Under the pieces are notes generated by a model. It was not told the origin of the DNA, did no database searches, and was given only the letters and a program-made list of their open reading frames with translations. Below are positions 1 through 7,694 of a DNA stretch of 10,428 nt, piece by piece. Both the position numbers and the translations under genes were made by a program. Within the stretch, counting starts at the first letter, position 1; each line of letters starts with the position of its first letter. Source of the stretch: Gammaproteobacteria bacterium (GTDB lineage Bacteria; Pseudomonadota; Gammaproteobacteria; Chromatiales; Chromatiaceae); contig JAUXDV010000044.1 in NCBI GenBank assembly GCA_030620735.1, positions 1-10,428 of the forward strand, written 5' to 3'.

Positions 1-960
1 AATGAGAATGCCTTTAAGGCGATGTGTCTGGCGGAGTACCGGGGCTTTTTCCACATTGGCATGGTCACGCGCAATGAACGCAACGCCATCATCCAGCACG
101 GCACCATGACACTGGTGCGCAAGTCGGTACTGCAAGAGGTCGGCGGCTGGCCGGAGTGGTGCATTACAGAGGATGCAGAGCTTGGCCTGCGCATCTTCGA
201 GCATGGATATGCGGCAACTTATGTTCCACAGGGTTTTGGCAAGGGGTTGATGCCGGATACCTTTATCGATTTTAAAAAACAGCGATTCCGCTGGGCCTAC
301 GGGGCTGTGCTTATCATGCGCAAGCATCTCGTCGAATTGCTTGGGATGGAAAAAACCCACCTCAGCAGAGGTCAGCGTTACCATTTTATTGCCGGTTGGC
401 TGCCGTGGTTTGCCGACGGCTTCAACCTGATTTTTAATTTTGCCGCCCTGGGCTGGTCGATCGCGATGATCTGGTTTCCCGAGTATGTGAGTCCGCCGCA
501 TATCATCTTCATGGTGCTGCCGGTGGTGCTGTTTGTATTCAAGATATTGAAGATGTTTTTTCTCTATCGTCATAGTATCGGCGCGACCCTGAGACAGAGT
601 ATTGCTGCCGGTATTGCCGGTCTGGCGCTGTCGCATACCATTGCCCGCGCCATGCTGGCCGGATTTATAACCCGCAAAATCGGATTTTTTCGCACTCCCA
701 AACGGGTTCAAAGCAATGCACTGGCCCGGTCACTACTTGATGCCCGCGAAGAACTCCTGTTTCTGACGGCTTTCCTGCTGGCTGCAACAGTAGTGCTGAA
801 GCGATTTGACGGTGACATGCTGGATGTGCAACTGTGGGCGCTGGTGCTGGTTATCCAGAGCATCACTTATGCCGCTGCTGTGGTGGTTTCCCTGATCAGT
901 GGAATGCCCTGGCTACCGGCAAAACTGGTGGGAACCATGGGTGAGATGAAAGAAGTGTGA
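1..960 (+). CDS. Family-2 membrane glycosyltransferase, probable beta-glucan synthase (5' end missing)
   Basis: The reading frame is open from base 1, so the start lies upstream; 319 residues are visible. It carries the second half of a processive GT2 catalytic domain: an ITEDAELGLR block (about residues 55-64) with the TED catalytic-base motif, then KKQRFRWAYGA (about 92-102) holding the QxxRW motif that binds the growing glucan in cellulose-synthase-like enzymes. Hydrophobic segments follow at about residues 132-160, 163-187, 203-222, 254-268 and 278-298, consistent with a C-terminal membrane channel domain. The family makes beta-glucans at the inner membrane from UDP-sugars. The stretch GLMPDTFIDFKKQRFRWAYG resembles the NdvB-like beta-(1,3)-glucan synthases of proteobacteria more than BcsA, and no PilZ domain is seen. 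The exact polymer is inferred. It ends 17 bp from the oppositely oriented phosphoglycerol-transferase-like gene. Confidence 0.85.
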   Translation, partial: NENAFKAMCLAEYRGFFHIGMVTRNERNAIIQHGTMTLVRKSVLQEVGGWPEWCITEDAELGLRIFEHGYAATYVPQGFGKGLMPDTFIDFKKQRFRWAYGAVLIMRKHLVELLGMEKTHLSRGQRYHFIAGWLPWFADGFNLIFNFAALGWSIAMIWFPEYVSPPHIIFMVLPVVLFVFKILKMFFLYRHSIGATLRQSIAAGIAGLALSHTIARAMLAGFITRKIGFFRTPKRVQSNALARSLLDAREELLFLTAFLLAATVVLKRFDGDMLDVQLWALVLVIQSITYAAAVVVSLISGMPWLPAKLVGTMGEMKEV

Positions 961-977
961 TACTGCTGCCTCATCCC

Positions 978-2903
978 TTACTGCTGTCCCACAGAATTCA
1001 CCCCCTCACCCTCGGGGAGAAGGTTGGGGTGAGAGGCTTGCAGACTGTATTGATGCCCATTGAATAAATCCCGGGTCACAGTGATCAATGCATGCACCCA
1101 CTGCGCAGTGTCAGCGCAGGCGTCGTCATTGCCGGAATCGCCGTCTTCCCCATCTCCTTGATGACACACTTTTCGCTCTTGCTGATCACCGGCAAAATAC
1201 ATGCCCGGTAAGGGGCGCAGAGTTACGCCGTCAGGCGCCTTGCTCATGCGCATCAGGGAAGGCTGTTGATTGCCCAGCATCTCCAGGATCATCTGCGGCA
1301 GTTGATAGACGGGAACATCGCCCACCTGCCGGGGTCCTTTTTGGCCGTCGATGATGATCAATGGAGTGGCGACCAGGGTGTAAAACATCTCGGCATCGAA
1401 TTTAGAACGGTTGTTTGCCAGCAGGCCACTCTCGGTAAATCCATCGAAGTTCGGTCCAAGAAAAGGGAGGTGATCGCCAAACAGGAGGATCAAGCCATGC
1501 GGATCCCGCGCACGCAGGAGTTTTAGAAAGGCCATCAGTTCGCGTGATTTGTAATAGATGGTATTGGCGTAGTCCTGCACCATCTTGCTTCCACTTTCGG
1601 CCTTAATGACCGCAGGCCGCTGTGCATTCAACGGATAGTCGAGGTGGCCAAAAATGGTCAGTATGTAGTTGAATACCGGCTGCCCGGCATCGATCAGGGG
1701 GCCGGTTTTTTCCATAACCTGTCGATACATGGAGCTGTCACTGAGGAAGTCCCGGTTGATATCGTCGGATACAAAGTCGTCGATGGACCAGTAGGTATCA
1801 AAACCGATCCGCTGGTAGGCATTGACACGGTTCCAGAAGGCGGCGATGTTTGGATGGGAGGCAATCGTACGGTAACCCGCGCTCCCCAGCAACCGCGGCA
1901 GGCAGGGGACATCGTGGCGCAGCCCGCCCTCGAAGAATACTGAATCTTCCGTGACAGGAAAACCGCATAAAACCTCGAACTCGGTATTCGCAGTATATCC
2001 GCCGAAAACGGGGGAGAGTACATGTGAGTTTCCAGCCTCACGCCACAGCGAACGAAACTCTGGATCCAGCGGATCATCGGAGAGTCCGGCAGCAGTCAGC
2101 AAGGCAGGATCCCAGAAAGACTCCAGCACGATGACATGTACATTTCGCGGTGGCGTATCGCTTGTGTGTGGTGGAAGTGACTGTATGGCGGGGTTCGGCT
2201 GCAGTTTGGTCATGGCGGATTCAACCTCCCCAACCGTGGGAGGATTTTTTCCATGTGCGAGATAACGGGCTGTCTCCTGCGTCAAATGGATCAGCAGGCC
2301 GCGGTCTTCGAAGTTGCCGCGCTGGTTCCACACAACATTTCCAAGCCAGTCGTCCATGGCATGCACGACTGGAACAGGCGCCAGAATGAGGAGAGCGGCT
2401 GCGATGCTGACACTACTCAGCAATATCCAGGTGCGAGTACGGCGCCAGGCGGTCATGGCAAGCAGCAACAGCAGGGGTGTCGCCACGATAGCTATTACCG
2501 CAAACAGCTGCCACCCTTCGAGCAACAGGAACAGGTTGCGTACGGCGAGAAAATCATCCGGCATGATTGGACCGCCAAGAACGACAATTTTTCCGGCATT
2601 GCTCAGATGAATGACCGCCATCACAACGGCGATGGTCGGCAGATACCAGCGCAGATTGCGGGTGATGCCGTAGAGAATCGCGCCCAGAATCAGGTTGGCG
2701 GCCAGGTCACGCGGGATGGCATGATCATACAGAGAGACATTGAAAATTCGCAGAGTAATGAGTTGCAGCAGGCTGTACCAGAGCAACACGAAGCCCATGG
2801 CGACTATCCATCTTATGATGCGTGATTGTGAAGATGATTGCGTTGACATGGAATAACTGGAGTCCATAATGACGTAGTCGGAAGGCTGAACAGCTGCAAC
2901 CAT
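978..2903 (-). CDS. LTA-synthase/sulfatase-fold membrane phosphoglycerol transferase-like protein
   Basis: A 641-residue protein with five predicted membrane helices (about residues 30-52, 66-82, 88-110, 131-151, 158-180) followed by an extracytoplasmic alkaline-phosphatase-fold domain. Active-site features of the LtaS/OpgB group are visible: VLESF with metal ligand Glu261, GGYTANTEFE with probable nucleophile Thr304, IFGHLDY with His420, and FGDHLP with Asp477-His478. Members move phosphoglycerol from phosphatidylglycerol to a polymer, lipoteichoic acid in Gram-positives or periplasmic glucans in Gram-negatives. The neighbouring glucan-synthase-like gene favours a glucan substrate here, by inference. 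The start is uncertain: no good ribosome binding site precedes Met1, and Met13 (2867) or Met19 (2849) are possible and keep all helices. The tail after about residue 575 lacks family motifs, and the last 20 or so residues are read from a REP-like palindrome. Confidence 0.85.
   Translation of the reverse strand: MVAAVQPSDYVIMDSSYSMSTQSSSQSRIIRWIVAMGFVLLWYSLLQLITLRIFNVSLYDHAIPRDLAANLILGAILYGITRNLRWYLPTIAVVMAVIHLSNAGKIVVLGGPIMPDDFLAVRNLFLLLEGWQLFAVIAIVATPLLLLLAMTAWRRTRTWILLSSVSIAAALLILAPVPVVHAMDDWLGNVVWNQRGNFEDRGLLIHLTQETARYLAHGKNPPTVGEVESAMTKLQPNPAIQSLPPHTSDTPPRNVHVIVLESFWDPALLTAAGLSDDPLDPEFRSLWREAGNSHVLSPVFGGYTANTEFEVLCGFPVTEDSVFFEGGLRHDVPCLPRLLGSAGYRTIASHPNIAAFWNRVNAYQRIGFDTYWSIDDFVSDDINRDFLSDSSMYRQVMEKTGPLIDAGQPVFNYILTIFGHLDYPLNAQRPAVIKAESGSKMVQDYANTIYYKSRELMAFLKLLRARDPHGLILLFGDHLPFLGPNFDGFTESGLLANNRSKFDAEMFYTLVATPLIIIDGQKGPRQVGDVPVYQLPQMILEMLGNQQPSLMRMSKAPDGVTLRPLPGMYFAGDQQERKVCHQGDGEDGDSGNDDACADTAQWVHALITVTRDLFNGHQYSLQASHPNLLPEGEGVNSVGQQ
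1001..1036. repeat. REP-like palindromic element inside the 3' end of the phosphoglycerol-transferase-like gene
   Basis: CTCACCC at 1005-1011 is the reverse complement of GGGTGAG at 1027-1033, and an inner CTC/GAG pair closes over GGGG at 1011-1019. The sequence has the look of the dispersed 'CCCTCACCC...GGGGTGAGAGG' REP-type intergenic elements of many proteobacteria, which when translated give peptides such as HPNLLPEGEG. Here it lies between two converging genes, 41 bp after the glycosyltransferase stop, but within the last codons of the minus-strand gene. It could act as an RNA-stabilising or termination hairpin for the plus-strand transcript. Assignment to a REP family rests on pattern recognition only. 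Confidence 0.65.
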
Positions 2904-2997
2904 AGCGCATAGAGATGAGAGAAAAAAGTCTCCATGTGTGCGGATTTAGCACAGATTATGCGCCAACAGGATGCGTGATTAGTGCGCTTTTTGAAAT

Positions 2998-3024
2998 AAA
3001 AAAAGCTTAGCAGTTACGCCAAGC
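2998..3024 (-). terminator. Rho-independent terminator after the rpoD-tRNA-Ile unit
   Basis: On the minus strand a 7-bp stem GCTTGGC (3018-3024) / GCTAAGC (3005-3011), with one G-T pair, encloses a 6-nt loop and is followed at once by seven T residues (2998-3004). It begins 12 nt after the encoded CCA of the tRNA, so it should end transcription of the rpsU-yqeY-dnaG-rpoD-tRNA unit and separate it from the downstream phosphoglycerol-transferase-like gene. Confidence 0.85.
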
Positions 3025-3036
3025 CTTTGAATTAAT

Positions 3037-3113
<77 letters not shown>

Positions 3114-3140
3114 GGAATTGTGAAATGGCTTTGCTGCTTC

Positions 3141-4922
3141 CTATTCGTCGAGGAAGCTGCGCAGGCGCTCTGAGCGGGTGGGGTGGCGGAGTTTGCGCAG
3201 CGCCTTGGCTTCGATCTGGCGAATGCGTTCGCGTGTGACATCAAACTGTTTGCCGACCTCTTCGAGGGTGTGGTCGGTGTTCATATCGATGCCAAAACGC
3301 ATGCGCAGGACTTTGGCTTCACGCGCAGTCAGGCCGGAAAGCATATTTTGTGTGGCTTCGCTCAGGCCGTGCATTGTCGCAGAATCAACTGGCGAGAGCA
3401 CCTTGGCGTCTTCAATGAAGTCTCCAAGATGCGAATCTTCATCATCGCCGATGGGGGTCTCCATGGAGATCGGCTCTTTTGCGATTTTCATGACCTGGCG
3501 GATTTTGTGCTCGGGCATCTCCATCTTTTCCGCCAGCTCTTCCGGTGTTGCTTCACGTCCCTGCTCCTGGACGATCTGACGCGAGATGCGATTGAGCTTG
3601 TTGATGGTTTCAATCATGTGGACAGGGATGCGTATTGTCCTGGCCTGGTCAGCGATAGAGCGGGTAATTGCCTGGCGTATCCACCAGGTTGCATAGGTAG
3701 AGAATTTATAACCGCGACGATACTCAAACTTGTCGACGGCTTTCATCAGGCCGATGTTGCCTTCCTGGATCAGGTCGAGAAACTGCAGGCCGCGGTTGGT
3801 GTATTTTTTTGCGATTGAGATCACCAGGCGCAGGTTGGCTTCCACCATCTCTTTTTTGGCGCGGCGTGCTTTGGCTTCACCAATCGCCTTCTGACGGTTC
3901 AGTTCCTTGACTTCGCGAATAGTCAGCTGGGTGATATCCGTCAGACTCAATAGCCTGTTCTGGATTTTGCGGATTTGATCAGCTGAGGACTTCAGCTTGG
4001 TTGCTGTGCTGCTTTTACCTTTGCACTGGGCGTCAACCCATGTGAGGTTGGTCTCATTGTCAGGGAATGACCTGATGAAGCTTCTTCGATCCATGCCTGC
4101 GTCGAGGCAAATGCGCATGATGTCGCGTTCTCGATTGCGGATACCCTGCATGGCATCCTTGAGGAGATCGGTGAGCCGCTTGGCAATCGGGGGCACCAGT
4201 TTGAACTGAATAAAGGAGGAGATAACTTTGGCGCGCTGTTTCTCTTCCTTGTCGAGGTCATCTTCCCGTTTTGCCTTGAGCAGGGCATTGTAGTTGCGTC
4301 TCAGCGCTGTGATATTGCGCTTTGTCTCCTTGAGGTCAGGTCCCAGTTTCAGGGTTTCATCATCAGTATTCTGACCGTTCGCAGGAGTGACAGGTGTGTC
4401 ATCATCATAGTCGATATAGCCGGACATCACATTGCTGAGTTTGCCATCTTCAGAGTAGGCGGCATCAAACAGTTCGAGCAGTTGTTCCACGGCAGGCGGG
4501 AATTGCGCAATAGCGCTGTAGAGCTGGCGCAAACCATCCTCGATGCGTTTGGCAATTTCAAGTTCGCCTTCGCGGGTCAGCAGTTCCACGGTTCCCATTT
4601 CGCGCATGTACATACGCACCGGGTCCGTGGTACGGCCAAACTCGCTGTCGACAGTCGCCAGTGCGGCAGCAGCAGCGTCCACGGCATCATCATCTGCAGC
4701 AGGCGCATCTTCAGCCATGGATTGATCATCGGCGTCAGGTGGACTATCAAAGACTTTGATTCCCATGTCTTTAAACGTAGAGATAACGTTTTCAATCCAT
4801 TGTTCCGGATCGACAATGGTATCCGGCAGGTAGTCGTTGAGCTCTGTAATAGTGAGATAGCCCTGTTCCTTGGCTTTCTCAATCAACAGTTTGATCTGCG
4901 ATCCCTGATTCTCCTGCTTCAT
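3141..4922 (-). CDS. rpoD: RNA polymerase primary sigma factor RpoD (sigma-70)
   Basis: This 593-residue protein directs core RNA polymerase to vegetative promoters. Domains in order: region 1.1 (about 1-80) with an acidic linker rich in D and A; region 1.2 (about 99-130) starting TTDPVRMYMREMG; a long non-conserved insert (about 131-350) typical of proteobacterial primary sigmas; region 2 (about 360-435), with NLRLVISIAKKYTNRGLQ and FSTYATWWIRQAITR, which contact the -10 element and melt DNA; region 3 (about 437-515); and region 4 (about 528-590) with the helix-turn-helix LEEVGKQFDVTRERIRQIEA that reads the -35. E. coli RpoD has 613 residues, so the length is normal. It follows dnaG by 66 nt and has its own promoter in that gap, allowing sigma factor to be made independently of primase. 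AGGT a few bases before the ATG may serve as ribosome binding site. Confidence 0.98.
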   Translation of the reverse strand: MKQENQGSQIKLLIEKAKEQGYLTITELNDYLPDTIVDPEQWIENVISTFKDMGIKVFDSPPDADDQSMAEDAPAADDDAVDAAAAALATVDSEFGRTTDPVRMYMREMGTVELLTREGELEIAKRIEDGLRQLYSAIAQFPPAVEQLLELFDAAYSEDGKLSNVMSGYIDYDDDTPVTPANGQNTDDETLKLGPDLKETKRNITALRRNYNALLKAKREDDLDKEEKQRAKVISSFIQFKLVPPIAKRLTDLLKDAMQGIRNRERDIMRICLDAGMDRRSFIRSFPDNETNLTWVDAQCKGKSSTATKLKSSADQIRKIQNRLLSLTDITQLTIREVKELNRQKAIGEAKARRAKKEMVEANLRLVISIAKKYTNRGLQFLDLIQEGNIGLMKAVDKFEYRRGYKFSTYATWWIRQAITRSIADQARTIRIPVHMIETINKLNRISRQIVQEQGREATPEELAEKMEMPEHKIRQVMKIAKEPISMETPIGDDEDSHLGDFIEDAKVLSPVDSATMHGLSEATQNMLSGLTAREAKVLRMRFGIDMNTDHTLEEVGKQFDVTRERIRQIEAKALRKLRHPTRSERLRSFLDE

Positions 4923-4958
4923 ACTGACCTGTAGATAGATTGGATAGACTAACTAACC

Positions 4959-4988
4959 ATTATAGCAAAAATAATTCATATGGCTCAA
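4959..4988 (-). promoter_or_regulatory. rpoD-proximal sigma-70 promoter with extended -10
   Basis: Between dnaG and rpoD the minus strand has a consensus -10 TATAAT (4959-4964) preceded by TGC, making an extended -10, and TTGAGC (4983-4988) 18 nt further upstream as a -35 matching four of six positions. The -35 abuts the dnaG stop codon. Initiation would be expected near 4952, giving a leader of about 30 nt before the rpoD ATG. Sigma-70 recognition of this site would make rpoD partly autoregulated. Confidence 0.75.
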
Positions 4989-6716
4989 TTATTTGTTGTC
5001 TTTTCTGTCGTTGTAGAGTTGTTTCAATTGCGCCTTCTGCTCCTCGCTCAGCGTATTGAGGGGTTGCTGCAGCAGGGAGTGCAATTGTTGTTGCTTGTGC
5101 TGGTCTCCAAGCAGTCTCAATGCGCCGACGAATTCGGCCTGTAGACCTTCTGCCGGAGCAAAAATTGTTTGCGTCGTCAGTTTTGCCAGGTGGGCTTTTG
5201 TATTCTCATCCGGCCAGCGCTCTATCAATGCCGCACTGGTAATTGAGGGTGATGAGCGGCATAGATCGACAAGGGTTGTGAACAGTTCGATGCCTTTTGC
5301 CTGTGATTCTCTCCATGTGGTTGGAAGGTTTTCGAGAGATGCCAGTTGCGGATTCTCCAGCAGCAGGCGGAGTGCGTCACGAAGGGGAGAGCGCTGTAGT
5401 TGTGACTGGGGCTGTGGTGCAGATTGGCGACTTTGACGGCGCGGCAGCGTCGGGGTTTCCAGCCCGGTGAGATTGGAAAGCTGCTGTAACAGCATGTCAT
5501 GTAAATTTCCGGCAGGGATCTGATCAATGAGCGGGCGCGCCAGATCGGCAAGCCTGGCCCGTCCGTCAAGGTTGGTGGTGTCAATGTCAGCAGAGAGATG
5601 CTGAAACAGGAACTCGGAAAGCGACAGCGCCGAGTCGATGCGCTGCAGAAGTTGCTCCTTGCCCTCCTTTCTGATCAAAGTGTCGGGATCTTCACCGTCC
5701 GGCAGGAACTGGAAGCGCGCCTCCCGGCCTGATTTCATTGCCGGCAGGGTTGTTTGCAGTGCTTTCCATGCTGCGGCGCGCCCGGCGCGATCGCCGTCAA
5801 AGCAGAACACCACTTTTGGTGTGGTGCGATAGAGGAGTTCAAGGTGGCGTTGTGTGGTAGCGGTTCCAAGGGTGGCAACGCTGTTGTGCAGGCCGAACTG
5901 GGCCATGGCGGCGACATCCATGTAACCTTCGACAACCATGATCTGCTGTTTCCCCGAGCCGCCGTGACGCACTTCATGCAGGCCGTAGAGAATCTCGCCT
6001 TTATGGAAAACGGCTGTCTCGGGAGAGTTGAGGTATTTTGGCTTGCCGTCGCCGAGGAGCCTCCCGCCAAAACCAACCACGCGCCCCCGAGTGTCCTTGA
6101 TGGGGAAGATGATGCGTTCACGAAAGCGGTCATACTCCTTTCCGCTGTCGGATGTTGATATCAGCCCCGCCTTGTGCAACAGTTGCCTGCTATTTTGATC
6201 CCGGCCAAGTACATTGATTAGATTGCTCCATCCGGGAGGTGCGAAGCCGATGTTGAACTCTGCGGCAATCCTGCCGCTGAGACCACGTTGCTTGAGGTAT
6301 TCAGTTGCCTGGCCTGCATCGGGATGCTGTCGTAATTGTTGCTGAAAATAGTCGCTTGCCTGCTGCAGCATCTGGTAGAGAGATGTGTGATCTTCTGCGG
6401 GCTTGCCGCCTCCGGTGCCTTTCGGAACTTCCATGCCGGCGCTGTTTGCCAGCTCTTCTATGGCTTCAACGAAATTCAGGTGGTCGTACTCCATCAAAAA
6501 GCCGATGGCGGTGCCGTGTGCGCCGCAGCCGAAGCAGTGATAGAACTGTTTCTGTGGACTGACGGTGAATGAGGGGGTTTTTTCGGTGTGGAAAGGACAG
6601 CATGCCTGGAACTCCCGGCCTGCTTTTTTTAATGGCACACGCGGGTCGATCACTTCCACGATATCGATACGTGAGAGAAGTTGGTCAATAAACTCGGGGG
6701 GAATCATGCCTGCCAT
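4989..6716 (-). CDS. dnaG: DNA primase DnaG
   Basis: DnaG lays down RNA primers for Okazaki fragments and leading-strand starts, working with the replicative helicase DnaB. The 575 residues match the usual length (E. coli 581). The N-terminal zinc-binding domain shows CPFHTEKTPSF and HCFGCGAHG, with Cys40, His43, Cys61 and Cys64 as zinc ligands. The RNA polymerase core (about 110-255) includes RIIFPIKDTRGRVVGFGGR and leads into a TOPRIM fold: VVEGYMDV with Glu263, FCFDGDRAG with Asp307 and Asp309, and GEDPDTL near 341-347, the metal-binding acidic residues. The less conserved Q-rich C-terminal part (about 430-575) is the expected helicase-interaction domain. The start MAGMIPPEFI matches E. 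coli MAGRIPRVFI; Met4 is a possible alternative because neither site has a strong ribosome binding site. It lies 28 nt after yqeY. Confidence 0.98.
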   Translation of the reverse strand: MAGMIPPEFIDQLLSRIDIVEVIDPRVPLKKAGREFQACCPFHTEKTPSFTVSPQKQFYHCFGCGAHGTAIGFLMEYDHLNFVEAIEELANSAGMEVPKGTGGGKPAEDHTSLYQMLQQASDYFQQQLRQHPDAGQATEYLKQRGLSGRIAAEFNIGFAPPGWSNLINVLGRDQNSRQLLHKAGLISTSDSGKEYDRFRERIIFPIKDTRGRVVGFGGRLLGDGKPKYLNSPETAVFHKGEILYGLHEVRHGGSGKQQIMVVEGYMDVAAMAQFGLHNSVATLGTATTQRHLELLYRTTPKVVFCFDGDRAGRAAAWKALQTTLPAMKSGREARFQFLPDGEDPDTLIRKEGKEQLLQRIDSALSLSEFLFQHLSADIDTTNLDGRARLADLARPLIDQIPAGNLHDMLLQQLSNLTGLETPTLPRRQSRQSAPQPQSQLQRSPLRDALRLLLENPQLASLENLPTTWRESQAKGIELFTTLVDLCRSSPSITSAALIERWPDENTKAHLAKLTTQTIFAPAEGLQAEFVGALRLLGDQHKQQQLHSLLQQPLNTLSEEQKAQLKQLYNDRKDNK

Positions 6717-6744
6717 AGAGACAAGCTTAGCACCTGGAAGTGGA

Positions 6745-7188
6745 TTAGGTTGTCAGTTTCTGTTTGACCAGCGCGCTGGCGGCGCCCATGTCGGCACGGC
6801 CCTGTAATTTTGCCTTCAACTGCCCCATCACCTTGCCCATATCTTTGGGGGAGGCTGCGCCGGTAGAGGCAATGATTTCATCGATAACAGCAGCGACTTC
6901 ATCATCGGAGAGCGCTTCCGGAAGGTACTCGTTGATGATGGTTATTTCAAATGCTTCCTGTCCGGCAAGATCGTTGCGACCCGCATTGGTATACTGGGTG
7001 TAGGAGTCACGGCGCTGCTTGAGCATTTTGCCAAGTACCGCGATGACATCATCGTCACCGAGTTCCTTGCGACTGTCGATTTCAATCTGTTTGATTGCCG
7101 ACAGCATCAGGCGTAAGACCTGGCGGCGTTTTTTATCGCCAGCCTTCATTGCCTTGATCTGGTCTTTCTGCAGTGTCGCTTTCAACAT
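6745..7188 (-). CDS. yqeY: GatB/YqeY domain protein
   Basis: A 147-residue soluble protein built entirely of the YqeY domain, the helical module also found at the C-terminus of the GatB and GatE subunits of tRNA amidotransferases. Recognisable blocks are LQKDQIKAMKAGDKKRRQVLRLMLSAIK near the start, EITIINEYLPEALSDDEV (about 82-99) and PKDMGKVMGQLKAKLQGRADM in the last third. Stand-alone members are thought to bind tRNA but their function is not settled. It starts 11 nt after the rpsU stop and ends 28 nt before dnaG, with no terminator or clear ribosome binding site between, so translation may be coupled to rpsU. Its place between rpsU and dnaG is common in gammaproteobacteria other than enterics. 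Confidence 0.92.
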   Translation of the reverse strand: MLKATLQKDQIKAMKAGDKKRRQVLRLMLSAIKQIEIDSRKELGDDDVIAVLGKMLKQRRDSYTQYTNAGRNDLAGQEAFEITIINEYLPEALSDDEVAAVIDEIIASTGAASPKDMGKVMGQLKAKLQGRADMGAASALVKQKLTT

Positions 7189-7199
7189 ATTACTGCAAC

Positions 7200-7415
7200 T
7201 CAGTAACGACGTTCCCAGCGGCGATTCTCACGCGACAATTTTTTCTGGTGACGTTTTACTGCAGCCGCTTTTTTGCGCTTGCGCTCCCAGGTCGGCTTTT
7301 CGTAAAATTCACGACGTCGAACATCGGCCAGAACTCCGGCTTTTTCACAGGTGCGCTTGAAGCGGCGCAGGGCAATATCAAAAGGTTCGTTTTCTTTAAC
7401 GCGTACACTCGGCAT
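7200..7415 (-). CDS. rpsU: 30S ribosomal protein S21
   Basis: A 71-residue, very basic protein, the same length as E. coli S21, beginning MPSVRVKENEPFDIALRRFK and continuing through CEKAGVLADVRRREFYEKPT to an Arg/Lys-rich tail. S21 sits near the 3' end of 16S rRNA on the small subunit and helps base pairing with the mRNA leader. It is the first gene of the macromolecular-synthesis unit. A purine-rich GAGGGG lies 5 nt before the ATG as ribosome binding site, the best one in this unit. Confidence 0.98.
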   Translation of the reverse strand: MPSVRVKENEPFDIALRRFKRTCEKAGVLADVRRREFYEKPTWERKRKKAAAVKRHQKKLSRENRRWERRY

Positions 7416-7464
7416 GTGGTCCCCTCAAAGGAATTTATATGCATTCAATCAAATTAGCCGCTGA

Positions 7465-7492
7465 ATTTTACTCTCTTTGCTGGGAATTGCAA
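7465..7492 (-). promoter_or_regulatory. Possible promoter of the rpsU-yqeY-dnaG-rpoD unit
   Basis: On the minus strand TTGCAA (7487-7492) and TAAAAT (7465-7470) are 16 nt apart, about 50 nt upstream of the rpsU ATG. Both hexamers depart from consensus. A second TATAAT on the same strand at 7543-7548 lacks a convincing -35. The unit must have a promoter in this AT-rich spacer, but which site is used cannot be fixed by eye. Confidence 0.35.
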
Positions 7493-7566
7493 TATGCTTT
7501 TGTATCAATTAGCACTTCTCAATGCACCAATAGAGTATCGGGATTATAAAATATTTTTCGACGAAG

Positions 7567-7624
7567 CACACGAAGATCACGAAGAATCAACTGGATAAAA
7601 AATGTCTTCGTACTCTTCGTGGTG
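7567..7624. repeat. CACGAAG-type inverted repeat in the rpsU-tsaD spacer
   Basis: The left arm (7567-7587) contains two ACGAAGA-like heptamers 10-11 nt apart; the right arm (7603-7624) contains their reverse complements, TCTTCGT, with matching spacing. Folding would give a long imperfect hairpin with a loop of roughly 15 nt. The CACGAAG...CACGAAG periodic pattern is one seen scattered between genes in many environmental bacterial genomes. It lies between the promoters of rpsU and tsaD. It encodes no protein that I can support. Confidence 0.6.
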
Positions 7625-7657
7625 AGTATCTTTCTACATTTAGAATTGCTGTGACAA

Positions 7658-7663
7658 TATAAT
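7658..7663 (+). promoter_or_regulatory. Probable -10 element of tsaD
   Basis: A perfect TATAAT lies 31 nt before the tsaD ATG at 7695. No good -35 sits 16-18 nt upstream, so the site is tentative. It overlaps an in-frame ATG at 7662, which would fall upstream of the expected transcription start; this supports 7695 as the true start. Confidence 0.4.
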
Positions 7664-7694
7664 GGTTTTTCATTGGCGATTTAGCGGTCATTTT

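Noticed and set aside
3183..3818. Long open frame on the plus strand opposite rpoD
   Set aside because: It is fully antisense to highly conserved sigma-factor regions 2-4, has no recognisable motif and is explained by codon bias of rpoD. The same applies to open frames opposite the phosphoglycerol-transferase-like gene (for example 2253-2825) and opposite dnaG.
7662..7694. Upstream in-frame ATG for tsaD at 7662
   Set aside because: It adds 11 residues not seen in the family, has no ribosome binding site and overlaps a TATAAT -10 sequence; MRVLGIETSCDET at 7695 is the family start.
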